From assembly GCA_021806345.1 (NCBI GenBank), contig JAJZXP010000156.1, positions 1 to 13,870 of the forward strand: a DNA stretch of 13,870 bases, given 5' to 3'. Position 1 is the stretch's first letter. Each line of letters begins with the position of its first letter. A program made the position numbers and the translations under genes. A model generated the notes under the pieces. The model saw only the letters and a program-made list of their open reading frames with translations, was not told the DNA's origin and did not search any database. The stretch comes from Thermoplasmata archaeon. Its GTDB lineage: Archaea > Thermoplasmatota > Thermoplasmata > Thermoplasmatales > Thermoplasmataceae. This document shows positions 5,788 through 13,151 of this stretch, in pieces.

Positions 5788-7914
5788 ATGGTTGATACGT
5801 TGAATGAAAAAAGTGATCTAACTAAGAGAAGTGGAAATGGACAAAGGAAATCACTAATTGAAGAGCTGCCAAGAATAGTAGAGAGAGGAAAAAAAGAGGC
5901 TCAAAGAATCCTTGATGGACTTTCTAAAACACAAAGAATAACTCTTCAGACCAATGAATTGGTCCTGCCGACCAAGGCCATCGGAGGATTAACCAAGTTC
6001 ACGGGTCAAGATGTAAAGACAGATAACAACAGCGAGTTTCTTAATAGGCTCATATACGGTGATAATCTGCTTGCGATGCAGGCACTTCTGGCTGGGGACC
6101 CAGACACAGGACTCCCCTCAATGAGGGGCAAAATAGACCTGATTTATATTGACCCTCCTTTTGACAGCAAGGCAGACTATAGAACAAAAATACATCTTCC
6201 ATCGGTGGACATTGAACAAAAACTTTCGGTTATAGAACAGTTCGCTTACTCTGATACTTGGAAGGACGGGACAAAGTCTTACTTGGAAATGATTGTTCCA
6301 AGACTGATTTTTATTAGAGAACTTATGAGTGAGAAAGGGTCTATTTACTTTCACATTGACTGGCATGTAGGACACTACATTAAAGTTATTATGGACTCCA
6401 TATTTGGCAGGGAAAACTTCAGAAACGAGATAATACTCAAACGAATCACAAAAAACCTAAGCAATCAATTTGAAACTATCAAAAGTCTTCCGCAAGGGTC
6501 AGACTACTTACTTCACTACACTAAGAATCAGGAAACTAAATTCAGGCCATTAAGAGTGGAAAAGACGGTTATAAAAAACCCCGAAGGCTATTGGAAAGAT
6601 TTCTGGAACAATGCAGACAGACCAACTATGAGATACGAGATATTAGGAGTTACTCCTTCTACTGGTCAATGGAAGTGGATGGAGGAAAAGGCTATCAAGG
6701 CCGTAGAAAACTATGAAAGGTATGTGTCGGATTTTTCTGAAAGGATCTCATTATACGAATATTGGCAGCATAATCCTGAATTGAAATTCATCAGAAAATC
6801 CCCTACGGGCAAGATTGAGCATTGGATATCTCCCGACCAAACTATGATTAAAAGCGACTTATGGGATGATATTCAAGCTCAGGCGGCCACTCCATTATAT
6901 GATACTGAAAAGAGTGAAAAATTGTTAGAAAGGATTGTAAATTACGCGTCGAGTCCAAATTCTGTGGTTGCAGATTTCTTTGCAGGATCTGGTACAACTG
7001 GCGCTGTTGCAGAAAGACTTGGAAGGAAATGGATTATGTGTGACCTAGGTAAACCTGCAAATATGATCTCGCGAAAGCGTCTTATAGACCAAAATGCAAA
7101 ACCATTCCTCTACCAATCAATTGGAGACTACCAGAAAGAACAGTTTGAAAGATCGCAATTCAGGCGTATAGGAGACCTTGCCCATGTGGTGATTAACCTA
7201 TACGGTGCACTTCCTTTTCCGATGCAAGAAAGTAATCCCACTAATATTGGTTACATAAAACAGAGTAAGACATTGGTGTTCGTAGACTCCCCCACAAAAA
7301 TTACAGGTTATGCTACACTCAAAAGGGCTCAGGAGCTCAGAGCATCCTTTGTGGGAGGGTGGAATAAAATAGTTGTTCTGGGTTGGAACTTCGAAACGGA
7401 CGTTGGCAAAATCATAGACAGCTTGAATGACGATAACCTCGAAGTGTTGGTGATTCCTCCAGACTTGTTGGAGAAGTTAAAGCACAAGGCTGACTACGAG
7501 AAACTCATAAAAGAAGGAAGCGTGAGGTTCAGTTCTTTGCAATACCTCACTGTCAAACCAGTTATCAAAAAAATAGCAGACGACAATGAGGAGGAGTTGA
7601 CAATTGAACTTGAAAATTATGTTCTTCTGTCCCCAGATGCATTACCACTTGACAAAGCAGACAAGGACAAGCTTGAAAAGATCATTGAGGAAGATCCCTT
7701 GAGTCTCGTCGAGTACTGGAGTATCGATCCGGAATATGATGGGGAAGTTTTCAAGAGCAAATGGCAGGATTACAGGGAAAACCATGAAGGTACATCGAAA
7801 ATCGACAGGAAAGTGAAGCTGCTTGTCCCCCGCGTTAATGGGATCAGAAAGGTCTGCGTGAAAGCTGTCGACGTATTCGGGTTTGAAAGCGTGGCGATTA
7901 AAGAGGTAAGCTGA
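5788..7914 (+). CDS. mod: Type III restriction-modification methyltransferase (Mod)
   Basis: A 708-residue DNA amino-methyltransferase of the beta order. Motif IV D-L-I-Y-I-D-P-P-F (117-125) is the catalytic DPPF loop that flips and methylates the target base, and motif I D-F-F-A-G-S-G-T-T (396-404) binds S-adenosylmethionine much later in the chain. The part between, with about 270 residues, should hold the target-recognition region; the C-terminal 250 residues are probably the Res-binding part. The family usually makes N6-methyladenine. I take the ATG at 5788, preceded by GGTG with 6 bases of spacing, over two GTG codons just upstream (5776). It overlaps res by one base (TGATG). No frameshift or missing motif is visible, so the enzyme looks intact. 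The recognition sequence cannot be predicted. Confidence 0.92.
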   Translation: MVDTLNEKSDLTKRSGNGQRKSLIEELPRIVERGKKEAQRILDGLSKTQRITLQTNELVLPTKAIGGLTKFTGQDVKTDNNSEFLNRLIYGDNLLAMQALLAGDPDTGLPSMRGKIDLIYIDPPFDSKADYRTKIHLPSVDIEQKLSVIEQFAYSDTWKDGTKSYLEMIVPRLIFIRELMSEKGSIYFHIDWHVGHYIKVIMDSIFGRENFRNEIILKRITKNLSNQFETIKSLPQGSDYLLHYTKNQETKFRPLRVEKTVIKNPEGYWKDFWNNADRPTMRYEILGVTPSTGQWKWMEEKAIKAVENYERYVSDFSERISLYEYWQHNPELKFIRKSPTGKIEHWISPDQTMIKSDLWDDIQAQAATPLYDTEKSEKLLERIVNYASSPNSVVADFFAGSGTTGAVAERLGRKWIMCDLGKPANMISRKRLIDQNAKPFLYQSIGDYQKEQFERSQFRRIGDLAHVVINLYGALPFPMQESNPTNIGYIKQSKTLVFVDSPTKITGYATLKRAQELRASFVGGWNKIVVLGWNFETDVGKIIDSLNDDNLEVLVIPPDLLEKLKHKADYEKLIKEGSVRFSSLQYLTVKPVIKKIADDNEEELTIELENYVLLSPDALPLDKADKDKLEKIIEEDPLSLVEYWSIDPEYDGEVFKSKWQDYRENHEGTSKIDRKVKLLVPRVNGIRKVCVKAVDVFGFESVAIKEVS

Positions 7915-10838
7915 TGGTAAACATAAAGTCCCTTGGCACCAAGGATATCCCGTTAAAACTTGCGAAAAGAATTACCGAAGAAACCGCCGCGTTGTGGAAA
8001 TCCGGAGACTACATGCAAAAAGTCACACCAATAACACAGGAACTTCTGAAATTCTGGGATCCAAACGGTATTTTCGCCGATGAAAGAAACATTAACTTTC
8101 ATGTGGGCCAATGGCAAGCCATTCTGAATGTGATTTACGTCCATGAGATTCTCAAACTTAAGAGTGTTGGAGAAATCTACACTCAAATCTATCCTGAGTT
8201 GTTGACTCAGATGGACCTGCTCGATCTGAAGCGGGATAAATACGAGCATCCGAAGTATTGCGTTAAGATGGCAACCGGGACTGGCAAGACTTGGGTCCTT
8301 GATGCATTGCTGATCTGGCAATATCTAAATTCAAAGTACGAGGAAAGCGAAAGTGGTGAGTATTCTAAGAATTTCCTCCTGGTTGCTCCGGGAATCATTG
8401 TCTATGAAAGGTTGTTGGATGCTTTTCTTGGAAAAAGAAGAGAAGATGGAACCAGAGATTTTGAGCAGTCTGATTTCTGGAAATTTGAAAAGCTCTTTAT
8501 TCCTCCGGCACGCAAGGACGAGATCTTTGGATTTATTCAGGGCTGTGTATCACAGAAGGAAGAAATCGGCAAGAAGGTGACAGGTGACGGCTTGATCGCA
8601 ATAACCAATTGGCACCTGCTGACAGAGGATGAGGAGGCTATTGACACCGAATCACCATTGGACAGGCCAGATATAACGGTGAATGAGCTACTGCCGATTA
8701 CACCGGGGAATTCACAGGGACACTCGCTGGAAGAACTGGACAATCAATATCTCAGGGGCCAGGAACTGGATTACCTAGCCAATTTACCCAGTCTAGTAGT
8801 TTTCAATGACGAAGCCCACCACCTTGGAGAGATGAAGAAATCGGATGAAATCGTGGAGAAGAAATGGCAGGAAGCACTTGACAAGATATCAGAGAACAAG
8901 AAGAGCCGCTTCATTCAAGTTGATTTTTCTGCAACTCCCTATGTGGTAACAGGAAGCGGCCAGAGCAGGGTACAGAATCACTTTCCGCATATTGTGGCCA
9001 ACTTCGAACTAGTGGATGCCATAAAGAAAGGGCTTGTGAAAACCGTTGCAATTGACAAGAGAAAGGAGTTCGGTGCCATACCTCTGGAAGACCTGGAATT
9101 TAAAGCGGAACGAGAGGGCAGGCAGGTGTCAACTCTTTCTGATGGTCAGAAACTGATGCTGAGGGCTGGAATGAAGAAACTCAACATACTGGAGCAGGAA
9201 TTCACAAAGCTTGATCCAACAAAATACCCGAAGATGCTTGTCGTTTGTGAAGATACTAAGGTAGTGCCTCTTGTTGTGGCTTTTATGATGCAGGAGGGCT
9301 ATTCTCAGGATGAGATAATGGAGATTCATTCCACCAAGAAAGGAGACGTCAGTGAAGAGGAGTGGAAGGCAATAGAGCAGAGATTGTTTGACATAGACCG
9401 GCACGAGAAACCAAAGGTGATAGTTTCTGTCCTGATGCTCAGAGAAGGATTTGACGTAAACAACATATGCGTGATAGTCCCTCTCAGATCCGCATCCTCT
9501 TACGTTCTTCTGGAACAACTAATAGGAAGGGGCCTGAGGCTGATGTGGCGTGGACCAGACTACGATGATATAAGAGCAGAAAACCGGGAAAAACTCCTGG
9601 TGAAGAAGGAAGAGCCGGACAGTTATATCGACATATTGAGTGTGGTCGAGCATCCAAACTTTATCGAGTATTACGAAAGAGTCCTTGCGGGAATGGTCGG
9701 CAAAGTTGGAGAAGAGCCAGCGAAGACAAAGGTTGTTGGTGACCTGATCAGGGTGGGACTCAAACCAAACTATAAAGATTATGACCTTTTCTGGATCATA
9801 ATATTGCAGGAAAAGGAAGAAGAACTGGCGGTTCCTGACTTCTCTATCGAGAAACTTGCACCGTTCCCCATGAAACTGGAAGAACTGAGACCTTTGATAA
9901 AGAACAAGGGAGACACCTTTTACAGCGAAGAACTCACAGTCAAGACAACTTTTGGAGAATACACAGTCACTGCTGATATATTCACGGCCAAGAGCTATAA
10001 TTCATTCATCCAGAAGGTGGTAAATGCAGTCTCGGTGATCCATGTCAATGCTAAAGGAAGAAAGCAGAGAGATTTCCCGGTGATGCAGGTGAATTCAGCG
10101 TTAATCGCCAAGCTCACGGATGAGTACATAAGACACAAGCTGTTCGGAGAGGAGTTTGATCCTCTCGAGGACAACAACTGGCGCATCCTGTTGATAACAC
10201 AGCAGAGCATAATCAAGCACATCGTCAGTAACATTGCCCAGGCCGTATACGATTCCATGAAGAGCCTCAAGGTGAGCGAGGCAAGGATCGTGAAGAAGTA
10301 TTTCTCAGAAGTTCCAGAAATAAGGGTAAGAGAAACTTACACGATTAGCGCTGCAAAAAACATTTACGAAAAGATTGCGTATCCGTCCCACAGCGGCGGT
10401 TTTGAGAAGAACTTCATCGAGTTCATAGATGCAGACTCAAAAGTAAAGTCATTTGTGAAGATAAACGAATACTACAACGATTTCGCTAACATTATCTATA
10501 TCCGGGACGACGGACTGTTGGCACATTACTACCCTGATTTTATTATCAGGGCATGCGACCAGATTTATCTGGTTGAGACAAAATCTGAAAGAGATATGAG
10601 CAACAAGAACGTGCAAAATAAGAGGCTGGCAGCAATAGATTGGATAGACAAGGTTAATGAACTGGAGCCCCGAGAGAGGATGAACTGTAACTGGAGCTAT
10701 GTGTTGCTCAGCCAGAACACATTCGAGCAGATGAAGAAGCAGGGAGCCACCACTTGCGAGATACTGGAATATGCCAAACTTACAAAGGCAAAGGTGAGAG
10801 GTACGCTGGGAGATTACATGGGCTTTAAGGACTATTGA
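7914..10838 (+). CDS. res: Type III restriction endonuclease subunit (Res)
   Basis: A 974-residue superfamily 2 helicase-nuclease. Walker A is A-T-G-T-G-K-T (120-126), Walker B D-E-A-H (299-302), motif III S-A-T-P (339-342), and motif VI E-Q-L-I-G-R-G-L-R (534-542). The C-terminal nuclease shows P-D-F at 874-876 and V-E-T-K at 887-890, the PD-(D/E)xK arrangement with D875, E888 and K890. With Mod it should scan DNA by ATP hydrolysis and cut unmodified foreign DNA. Its ATG overlaps the mod stop by one base and is preceded by GAGGT 7 bases away, so the two are co-translated. All catalytic motifs are present. The gene ends with a one-base overlap to a RelE-like reading frame. Confidence 0.92.
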   Translation: MVNIKSLGTKDIPLKLAKRITEETAALWKSGDYMQKVTPITQELLKFWDPNGIFADERNINFHVGQWQAILNVIYVHEILKLKSVGEIYTQIYPELLTQMDLLDLKRDKYEHPKYCVKMATGTGKTWVLDALLIWQYLNSKYEESESGEYSKNFLLVAPGIIVYERLLDAFLGKRREDGTRDFEQSDFWKFEKLFIPPARKDEIFGFIQGCVSQKEEIGKKVTGDGLIAITNWHLLTEDEEAIDTESPLDRPDITVNELLPITPGNSQGHSLEELDNQYLRGQELDYLANLPSLVVFNDEAHHLGEMKKSDEIVEKKWQEALDKISENKKSRFIQVDFSATPYVVTGSGQSRVQNHFPHIVANFELVDAIKKGLVKTVAIDKRKEFGAIPLEDLEFKAEREGRQVSTLSDGQKLMLRAGMKKLNILEQEFTKLDPTKYPKMLVVCEDTKVVPLVVAFMMQEGYSQDEIMEIHSTKKGDVSEEEWKAIEQRLFDIDRHEKPKVIVSVLMLREGFDVNNICVIVPLRSASSYVLLEQLIGRGLRLMWRGPDYDDIRAENREKLLVKKEEPDSYIDILSVVEHPNFIEYYERVLAGMVGKVGEEPAKTKVVGDLIRVGLKPNYKDYDLFWIIILQEKEEELAVPDFSIEKLAPFPMKLEELRPLIKNKGDTFYSEELTVKTTFGEYTVTADIFTAKSYNSFIQKVVNAVSVIHVNAKGRKQRDFPVMQVNSALIAKLTDEYIRHKLFGEEFDPLEDNNWRILLITQQSIIKHIVSNIAQAVYDSMKSLKVSEARIVKKYFSEVPEIRVRETYTISAAKNIYEKIAYPSHSGGFEKNFIEFIDADSKVKSFVKINEYYNDFANIIYIRDDGLLAHYYPDFIIRACDQIYLVETKSERDMSNKNVQNKRLAAIDWIDKVNELEPRERMNCNWSYVLLSQNTFEQMKKQGATTCEILEYAKLTKAKVRGTLGDYMGFKDY

Positions 10839-11121
10839 TGGCAAAGTATAGGTTAGTATTTATGAGCTACACTGTCGAATCCACGGAAACATTCGAAAAG
10901 GAATTCTCTAAGAATCATAAGGATAAAAAAGAGTGGCTGCAACACATGGTAGAGAGACTGGAACAGGAGTCGCAGTCAGGGAAGCTATTGAGAGGCAATC
11001 TTCACGGATTATAGCAACTCAGAATCGGTCCTTTAAGGGTCTATATGAAATAAACGAAGAGCATAGGAAAGTGACGCTCGGAGCAATCATTCACAAAGAT
11101 GAAGCGAAGAAGTATTATTAG
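10838..11121 (+). pseudogene. RelE/ParE-like toxin, broken by a stop and a frameshift
   Basis: The frame starts at the ATG overlapping the res stop (TGATG, AAGG 7 bases upstream); the family-like start M-S-Y-T-V-E is 8 codons later at 10862. It reads T-F-E-K-E-F-S-K-N-H-K and K-L-L-R-G-N-L-H-G-L, the helical front and first core strand of a RelE-type ribosome-dependent mRNA interferase. A TAG at 11012-11014 stands where a Tyr is usual. After it the frame runs on as Q-L-R-I-G-P-L-R-V-Y, then one base is missing near 11045 and the last part (Y-E-I-N-E-E-H-R-K-V-T ... D-E-A-K-K-Y-Y) is in another frame. With two independent lesions this toxin is very probably inactive. Its position makes it the third gene of the R-M operon. 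Confidence 0.85.
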
Positions 11122-11294
11122 AGTTCTTTCAAGAACTCTCTAACGTTTCTGACTCTCCCCTTCTCTATGTCCTGCTCGCTCCTTTCCAGTTGATCCATTA
11201 CATACTCATTCTCAAGAGTTTCAACGGTGGCCTCAAGGCTATCCAGATCCGATTTTGGAATGCTTACAAGCCTTGACTGTTTTGTTGTGGTCAT
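11118..11294 (-). CDS. RelB-like antitoxin
   Basis: A 58-residue intact protein too short for routine gene callers. It starts M-T-T-T-K-Q-S-R-L-V-S-I-P-K, a short strand-forming segment, then an acidic amphipathic helix (S-L-E-A-T-V-E-T-L-E-N-E-Y-V-M-D-Q-L) and ends R-V-R-N-V-R-E-F-L-K-E-L. The V-M-D-Q-L-E-R-S-E-Q-D-I-E-K-G-R pattern is typical of archaeal RelB-family antitoxins that wrap RelE-type toxins. The gene converges on the toxin remnant and overlaps its last 4 bases, whereas relBE pairs are normally co-directional with the antitoxin first. ATTAAAATC, about 25-30 bases before the ATG, may be a TATA box giving a leaderless message. It has probably outlived its toxin, or protects against another RelE elsewhere. 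Confidence 0.75.
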   Translation of the reverse strand: MTTTKQSRLVSIPKSDLDSLEATVETLENEYVMDQLERSEQDIEKGRVRNVREFLKEL

Positions 11295-11323
11295 AATATA
11301 ACTCTATATTCTTTCAGATTTTA

Positions 11324-11336
11324 ATACCTTTTGGTA
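11324..11336 (+). repeat. Direct repeat ATACCTTTTGGTA, copy 1
   Basis: This 13-mer is identical to 11576-11588, 252 bases downstream. It forms a small hairpin itself (ATACC-TTTT-GGTAT with the next base). It lies just upstream of the antitoxin gene, overlapping that gene's promoter region, so it could be an operator for an autoregulating antitoxin. Confidence 0.5.
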
Positions 11337-11575
11337 TGCTTCGGCTCAAATTCACCCCGACTTTCAGCCACCCCTCTTTGAACTTTCGCCAATTACCATG
11401 TGCCCTTCGCTTCTGGCACATTATTCTCTCCTGCGGAGTGCAATTTAAGGGGATAGGGGAGGGGAATTCTTGACCGCACAATCTCACTACGCTCGGCGCA
11501 GGATAATATGAGAGGGGTTCTCGTGCAGTGCTCACTTCAACAATTCACAGACGGATAATGCAAGGCACTGCGACC

Positions 11576-11595
11576 ATACCTTTTGGTAAAAGGTA
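11576..11595 (+). repeat. Direct repeat copy 2, within an 8-bp-stem hairpin
   Basis: The second copy of ATACCTTTTGGTA (11576-11588) runs into AAAGGTA, giving a perfect 8-bp stem TACCTTTT/AAAAGGTA with a 3-base GGT loop (11577-11595). It may be the same protein-binding site as copy 1 or part of a structured transcript. Confidence 0.5.
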
Positions 11596-11604
11596 GGCGA
11601 AAAT

Positions 11605-11615
11605 TATTATATTTT
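11605..11615 (+). promoter_or_regulatory. TATA-like box for the glycine-zipper gene
   Basis: TATTATATTTT in an A/T-rich setting. Start of transcription would fall about 25 bases downstream (near 11635-11640), exactly within the inverted repeat at 11633-11653, leaving a short leader before the ATG at 11665. Confidence 0.35.
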
Positions 11616-11632
11616 CTCAGTCAATTACCACT

Positions 11633-11653
11633 ATGAAATAAATTACATTTCAT
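11633..11653 (+). promoter_or_regulatory. Inverted repeat ATGAAAT-N7-ATTTCAT, possible operator
   Basis: A perfect 7-bp inverted repeat with a 7-base A/T-rich spacer lies 11 bases before the ATG at 11665 and about where transcription should start. Its size fits an operator for a dimeric winged-helix or ribbon-helix-helix protein, which would block the transcription start; as RNA it would be only a weak hairpin. Confidence 0.4.
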
Positions 11654-11664
11654 GAGGAAGTGCA

Positions 11665-11975
11665 ATGAGATGTTTTGTGTGGTTTAAGACCCATGGGCAA
11701 GAGAAAATTTACATAAACTTTCAGGCGTCTATTCCTAAGGTTCGTTCCGACATAAATTACGCTTTTAACTTAACCTGCCCCAAGGGAACTACGAATCTCT
11801 TCATACAAACAGGGAAGTAAATGCTGAAATGGGATGCAGTTCGCTAGCTGGTGCAGCCATTGGTGGACTTCTCTTCTTGCTCGATCCCATCTTGGGAATT
11901 CTTGGTGCAGTACTGGGCGGAACAATTAGTGTATCTGCAGAGAAGGATAACGTTGACAAATTCAATTACTCATAG
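11665..11975 (+). pseudogene. Glycine-zipper membrane protein split by a one-base shift
   Basis: Two short frames join into one sensible 103-residue protein. The first (ATG 11665) reads M-R-C-F-V-W-F-K ... I-Y-I-N-F-Q ... F-N-L-T-C-P and then ends after 13 implausible residues at TAA 11818-11820. The frame one base back continues Q-G-N-Y-E-S ... N-R-E-V-N-A-E-M-G-C-S-S-L-A-G-A-A-I-G-G-L-L, a glycine-zipper hairpin (about residues 60-88) around a Pro turn, and ends at 11975. The switch falls at the CCCC run 11778-11781; a fifth C restores the frame. The layout (beta-rich N-terminal domain with a C-P-x-G turn, then a glycine-rich membrane hairpin) resembles uncharacterised small archaeal membrane proteins I have seen, but I know no function. 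The cause may be decay, a sequencing error in the C run, or -1 recoding. The second part alone (ATG 11829) would make 48 residues. Confidence 0.6.
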
Positions 11976-12018
11976 GTGAAAGTGTGGAAGCTGTATATCT
12001 TTGGATAGGTATTTCATC

Positions 12019-12282
12019 ATGCTAATTCCATCCTTCGTATATTTTTACAGATTTGCCCACCTAGTGCCAAGATATCAATTAGCTGATAGCATAGTTATGG
12101 CAAATGGTTTTTCCTCTGTCATCTCGTTGTTTTTGTTTGCTTGGAGTTTTCCAGAATTCTTCAGTTTTACACCTCTGTACCCGGGTCCTGCTAAGCTTAT
12201 CAATTCTGTATTGGTAATATTTTATGGTGCTCACCTTGGAAATAACCTTAGACGAGTTACTCCCGTTCAAGCTAAGAACTAG
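12019..12282 (+). CDS. Small hydrophobic membrane protein, unknown
   Basis: An 87-residue protein with three hydrophobic stretches (about residues 1-17, 25-45 and 62-76) and a basic end L-R-R-V-T-P-V-Q-A-K. I do not recognise a family. I take the ATG at 12019 because GTATATC at 11993-11999 lies about 23 bases upstream, a leaderless arrangement; a TTG at 12001 would add six residues. The first hydrophobic stretch is short and aromatic-rich, so the true topology is uncertain. It follows the split glycine-zipper gene by 43 bases. It could be a chance open frame, although its hydrophobic pattern and clean end suggest a gene. Confidence 0.5.
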   Translation: MLIPSFVYFYRFAHLVPRYQLADSIVMANGFSSVISLFLFAWSFPEFFSFTPLYPGPAKLINSVLVIFYGAHLGNNLRRVTPVQAKN

Positions 12283-12356
12283 CCTTGTTTTGACATTAAG
12301 CGGTACTTGACCAAAGTTACATGGAGTTAACTCTGTAAATTTGTATTTACCGTAAG

Positions 12357-12370
12357 TATTTATATATAAT
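12357..12370 (+). promoter_or_regulatory. TATA box of the zinc-ribbon/C2H2 gene unit
   Basis: TATTTATATATAAT is the best TATA element in the window. Its centre is about 23 bases before the ATG at 12387, with no Shine-Dalgarno between, so a leaderless transcript is expected. It should drive the next three tightly packed genes. Confidence 0.7.
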
Positions 12371-12386
12371 GAAGTGATTAAGTAAC

Positions 12387-12686
12387 ATGGTTAGAACAGT
12401 TCGTCTTGACGACGGAGAGGATCTTCTTCTAAAGCAAACTCAAGAAAGGTTACTGAAGAATGGGATAAGGAATGTAGAGGGGCTTCCCATAACTTGTCCG
12501 AAATGTGGAAAAAAGATGTCCGGCGTTTCCATGACCGCTGAACACTGGGAGTGCAATAGCTGCGGATACACGCAAAACGGCATAAAACTAGGATTCGGCG
12601 GAACCTTGGCGCTTGGGGCAGTTATTGGCGCAGGCCTTACAGCCCTTCTGTGGTGGCTCAGCGATAGGGAGGAAGATGAGGAATGA
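12387..12686 (+). CDS. Zinc-ribbon protein with C-terminal membrane helix
   Basis: A 99-residue protein. Residues 1-33 are charged and helical, then a four-cysteine zinc ribbon follows (C37-P-K-C40 and C56-N-S-C59-G-Y), then a glycine-rich hydrophobic helix (about 68-91, G-F-G-G-T-L-A-L-G-A-V-I-G-A-G) and a strongly acidic tail R-E-E-D-E-E. This predicts a protein anchored by one helix with the metal domain in the cytoplasm. The ATG is set by the TATA box 23 bases upstream. It overlaps the next gene by four bases (ATGA), so the two are translationally coupled and probably form a complex. No function is known to me; zinc ribbon plus tail anchor is common in archaeal small proteins. Confidence 0.8.
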   Translation: MVRTVRLDDGEDLLLKQTQERLLKNGIRNVEGLPITCPKCGKKMSGVSMTAEHWECNSCGYTQNGIKLGFGGTLALGAVIGAGLTALLWWLSDREEDEE

Positions 12687-13150
12687 ATTATGCTTGGGGA
12701 AGGATAAAATCTAGATTGGATAAAATAGGGTATCACAAGGATGTGGTAGTTTCTAAGACAGAAACATCGCCTCCCAGTGTTTATGATGGATTTGTTGAAT
12801 CCATAGGCGAACCTGACCTTCAGACAAGAGACCTCAGAAAAAGGATCAATGGAACGGAAAGCATGCACGTGAAAGAATATGATAACTATTACAAGGTGCA
12901 TAGAGATAAAGTTGACCCAAAATATGATCCTATTAGTCATTTGATAGAAGATTCACCAGAAGTACCTGCTGGCATTGCTGCGGCTATCTTGTCTGGTTAT
13001 GGTGCAGGAAAAGCACATTATGAGAACATAAGATACACCTCAGAACATCCTATTCTGGAATCTGCATTGGTAACTCTTGGATCTGGTGCAGGCACGGGAA
13101 TCTTGACTTATCTAGGGGTTAAGCTCCTCCGAGAACTACTCGAGGAATAA
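12683..13150 (+). CDS. Glycine-rich membrane hairpin protein, unknown
   Basis: A 155-residue protein. The N-terminal 90 residues are soluble and charged, with a segment Y-Y-K-V-H-R-D-K-V-D-P-K-Y-D-P-I-S-H-L-I-E-D (69-90) that looks like a conserved module. It is followed by two glycine-rich hydrophobic stretches (about 95-110 and 126-148), suggesting a membrane-inserted hairpin; the chain ends R-E-L-L-E-E. Its ATG overlaps the previous stop (ATGA) and the next gene starts one base after its stop, so it sits in the middle of a compact unit. The shared glycine-rich membrane motifs suggest it packs against the zinc-ribbon partner. I do not recognise a named family. Confidence 0.75.
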   Translation: MNYAWGRIKSRLDKIGYHKDVVVSKTETSPPSVYDGFVESIGEPDLQTRDLRKRINGTESMHVKEYDNYYKVHRDKVDPKYDPISHLIEDSPEVPAGIAAAILSGYGAGKAHYENIRYTSEHPILESALVTLGSGAGTGILTYLGVKLLRELLEE

Positions 13151-13151
13151 T

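Larger units (their letters stand above)
11295..11664. other. Structured stretch without a convincing gene
   Basis: These 370 bases hold no recognisable gene. On the plus strand several stem-loops can be drawn: ATGTGCC/GGCACAT (11398-11404 with 11415-11421), CTCC-TGC-GGAG (11428-11438), GCAGTGC/GCACTGC (11525-11531 with 11565-11571) and TACCTTTT-GGT-AAAAGGTA (11577-11595). A 13-mer occurs at both ends (11324-11336 and 11576-11588). A minus-strand frame at 11314-11535 encodes a basic 73-residue peptide without a recognisable domain, and I do not call it. The segment could be a non-coding RNA gene, a decayed small mobile element, or a long untranslated region. Confidence 0.4.

Noticed and set aside
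7953..10844. Several antisense frames across mod and res (for example 9129-9518 and 10449-10844).
   Set aside because: They are shadows of intact coding sequence with full catalytic motifs and show no domain of their own.
11314..11535. A 73-residue minus-strand frame rich in Arg, Lys, Trp and Pro.
   Set aside because: No family resemblance, no Shine-Dalgarno or TATA at the right distance, and it lies across hairpin-forming sequence.
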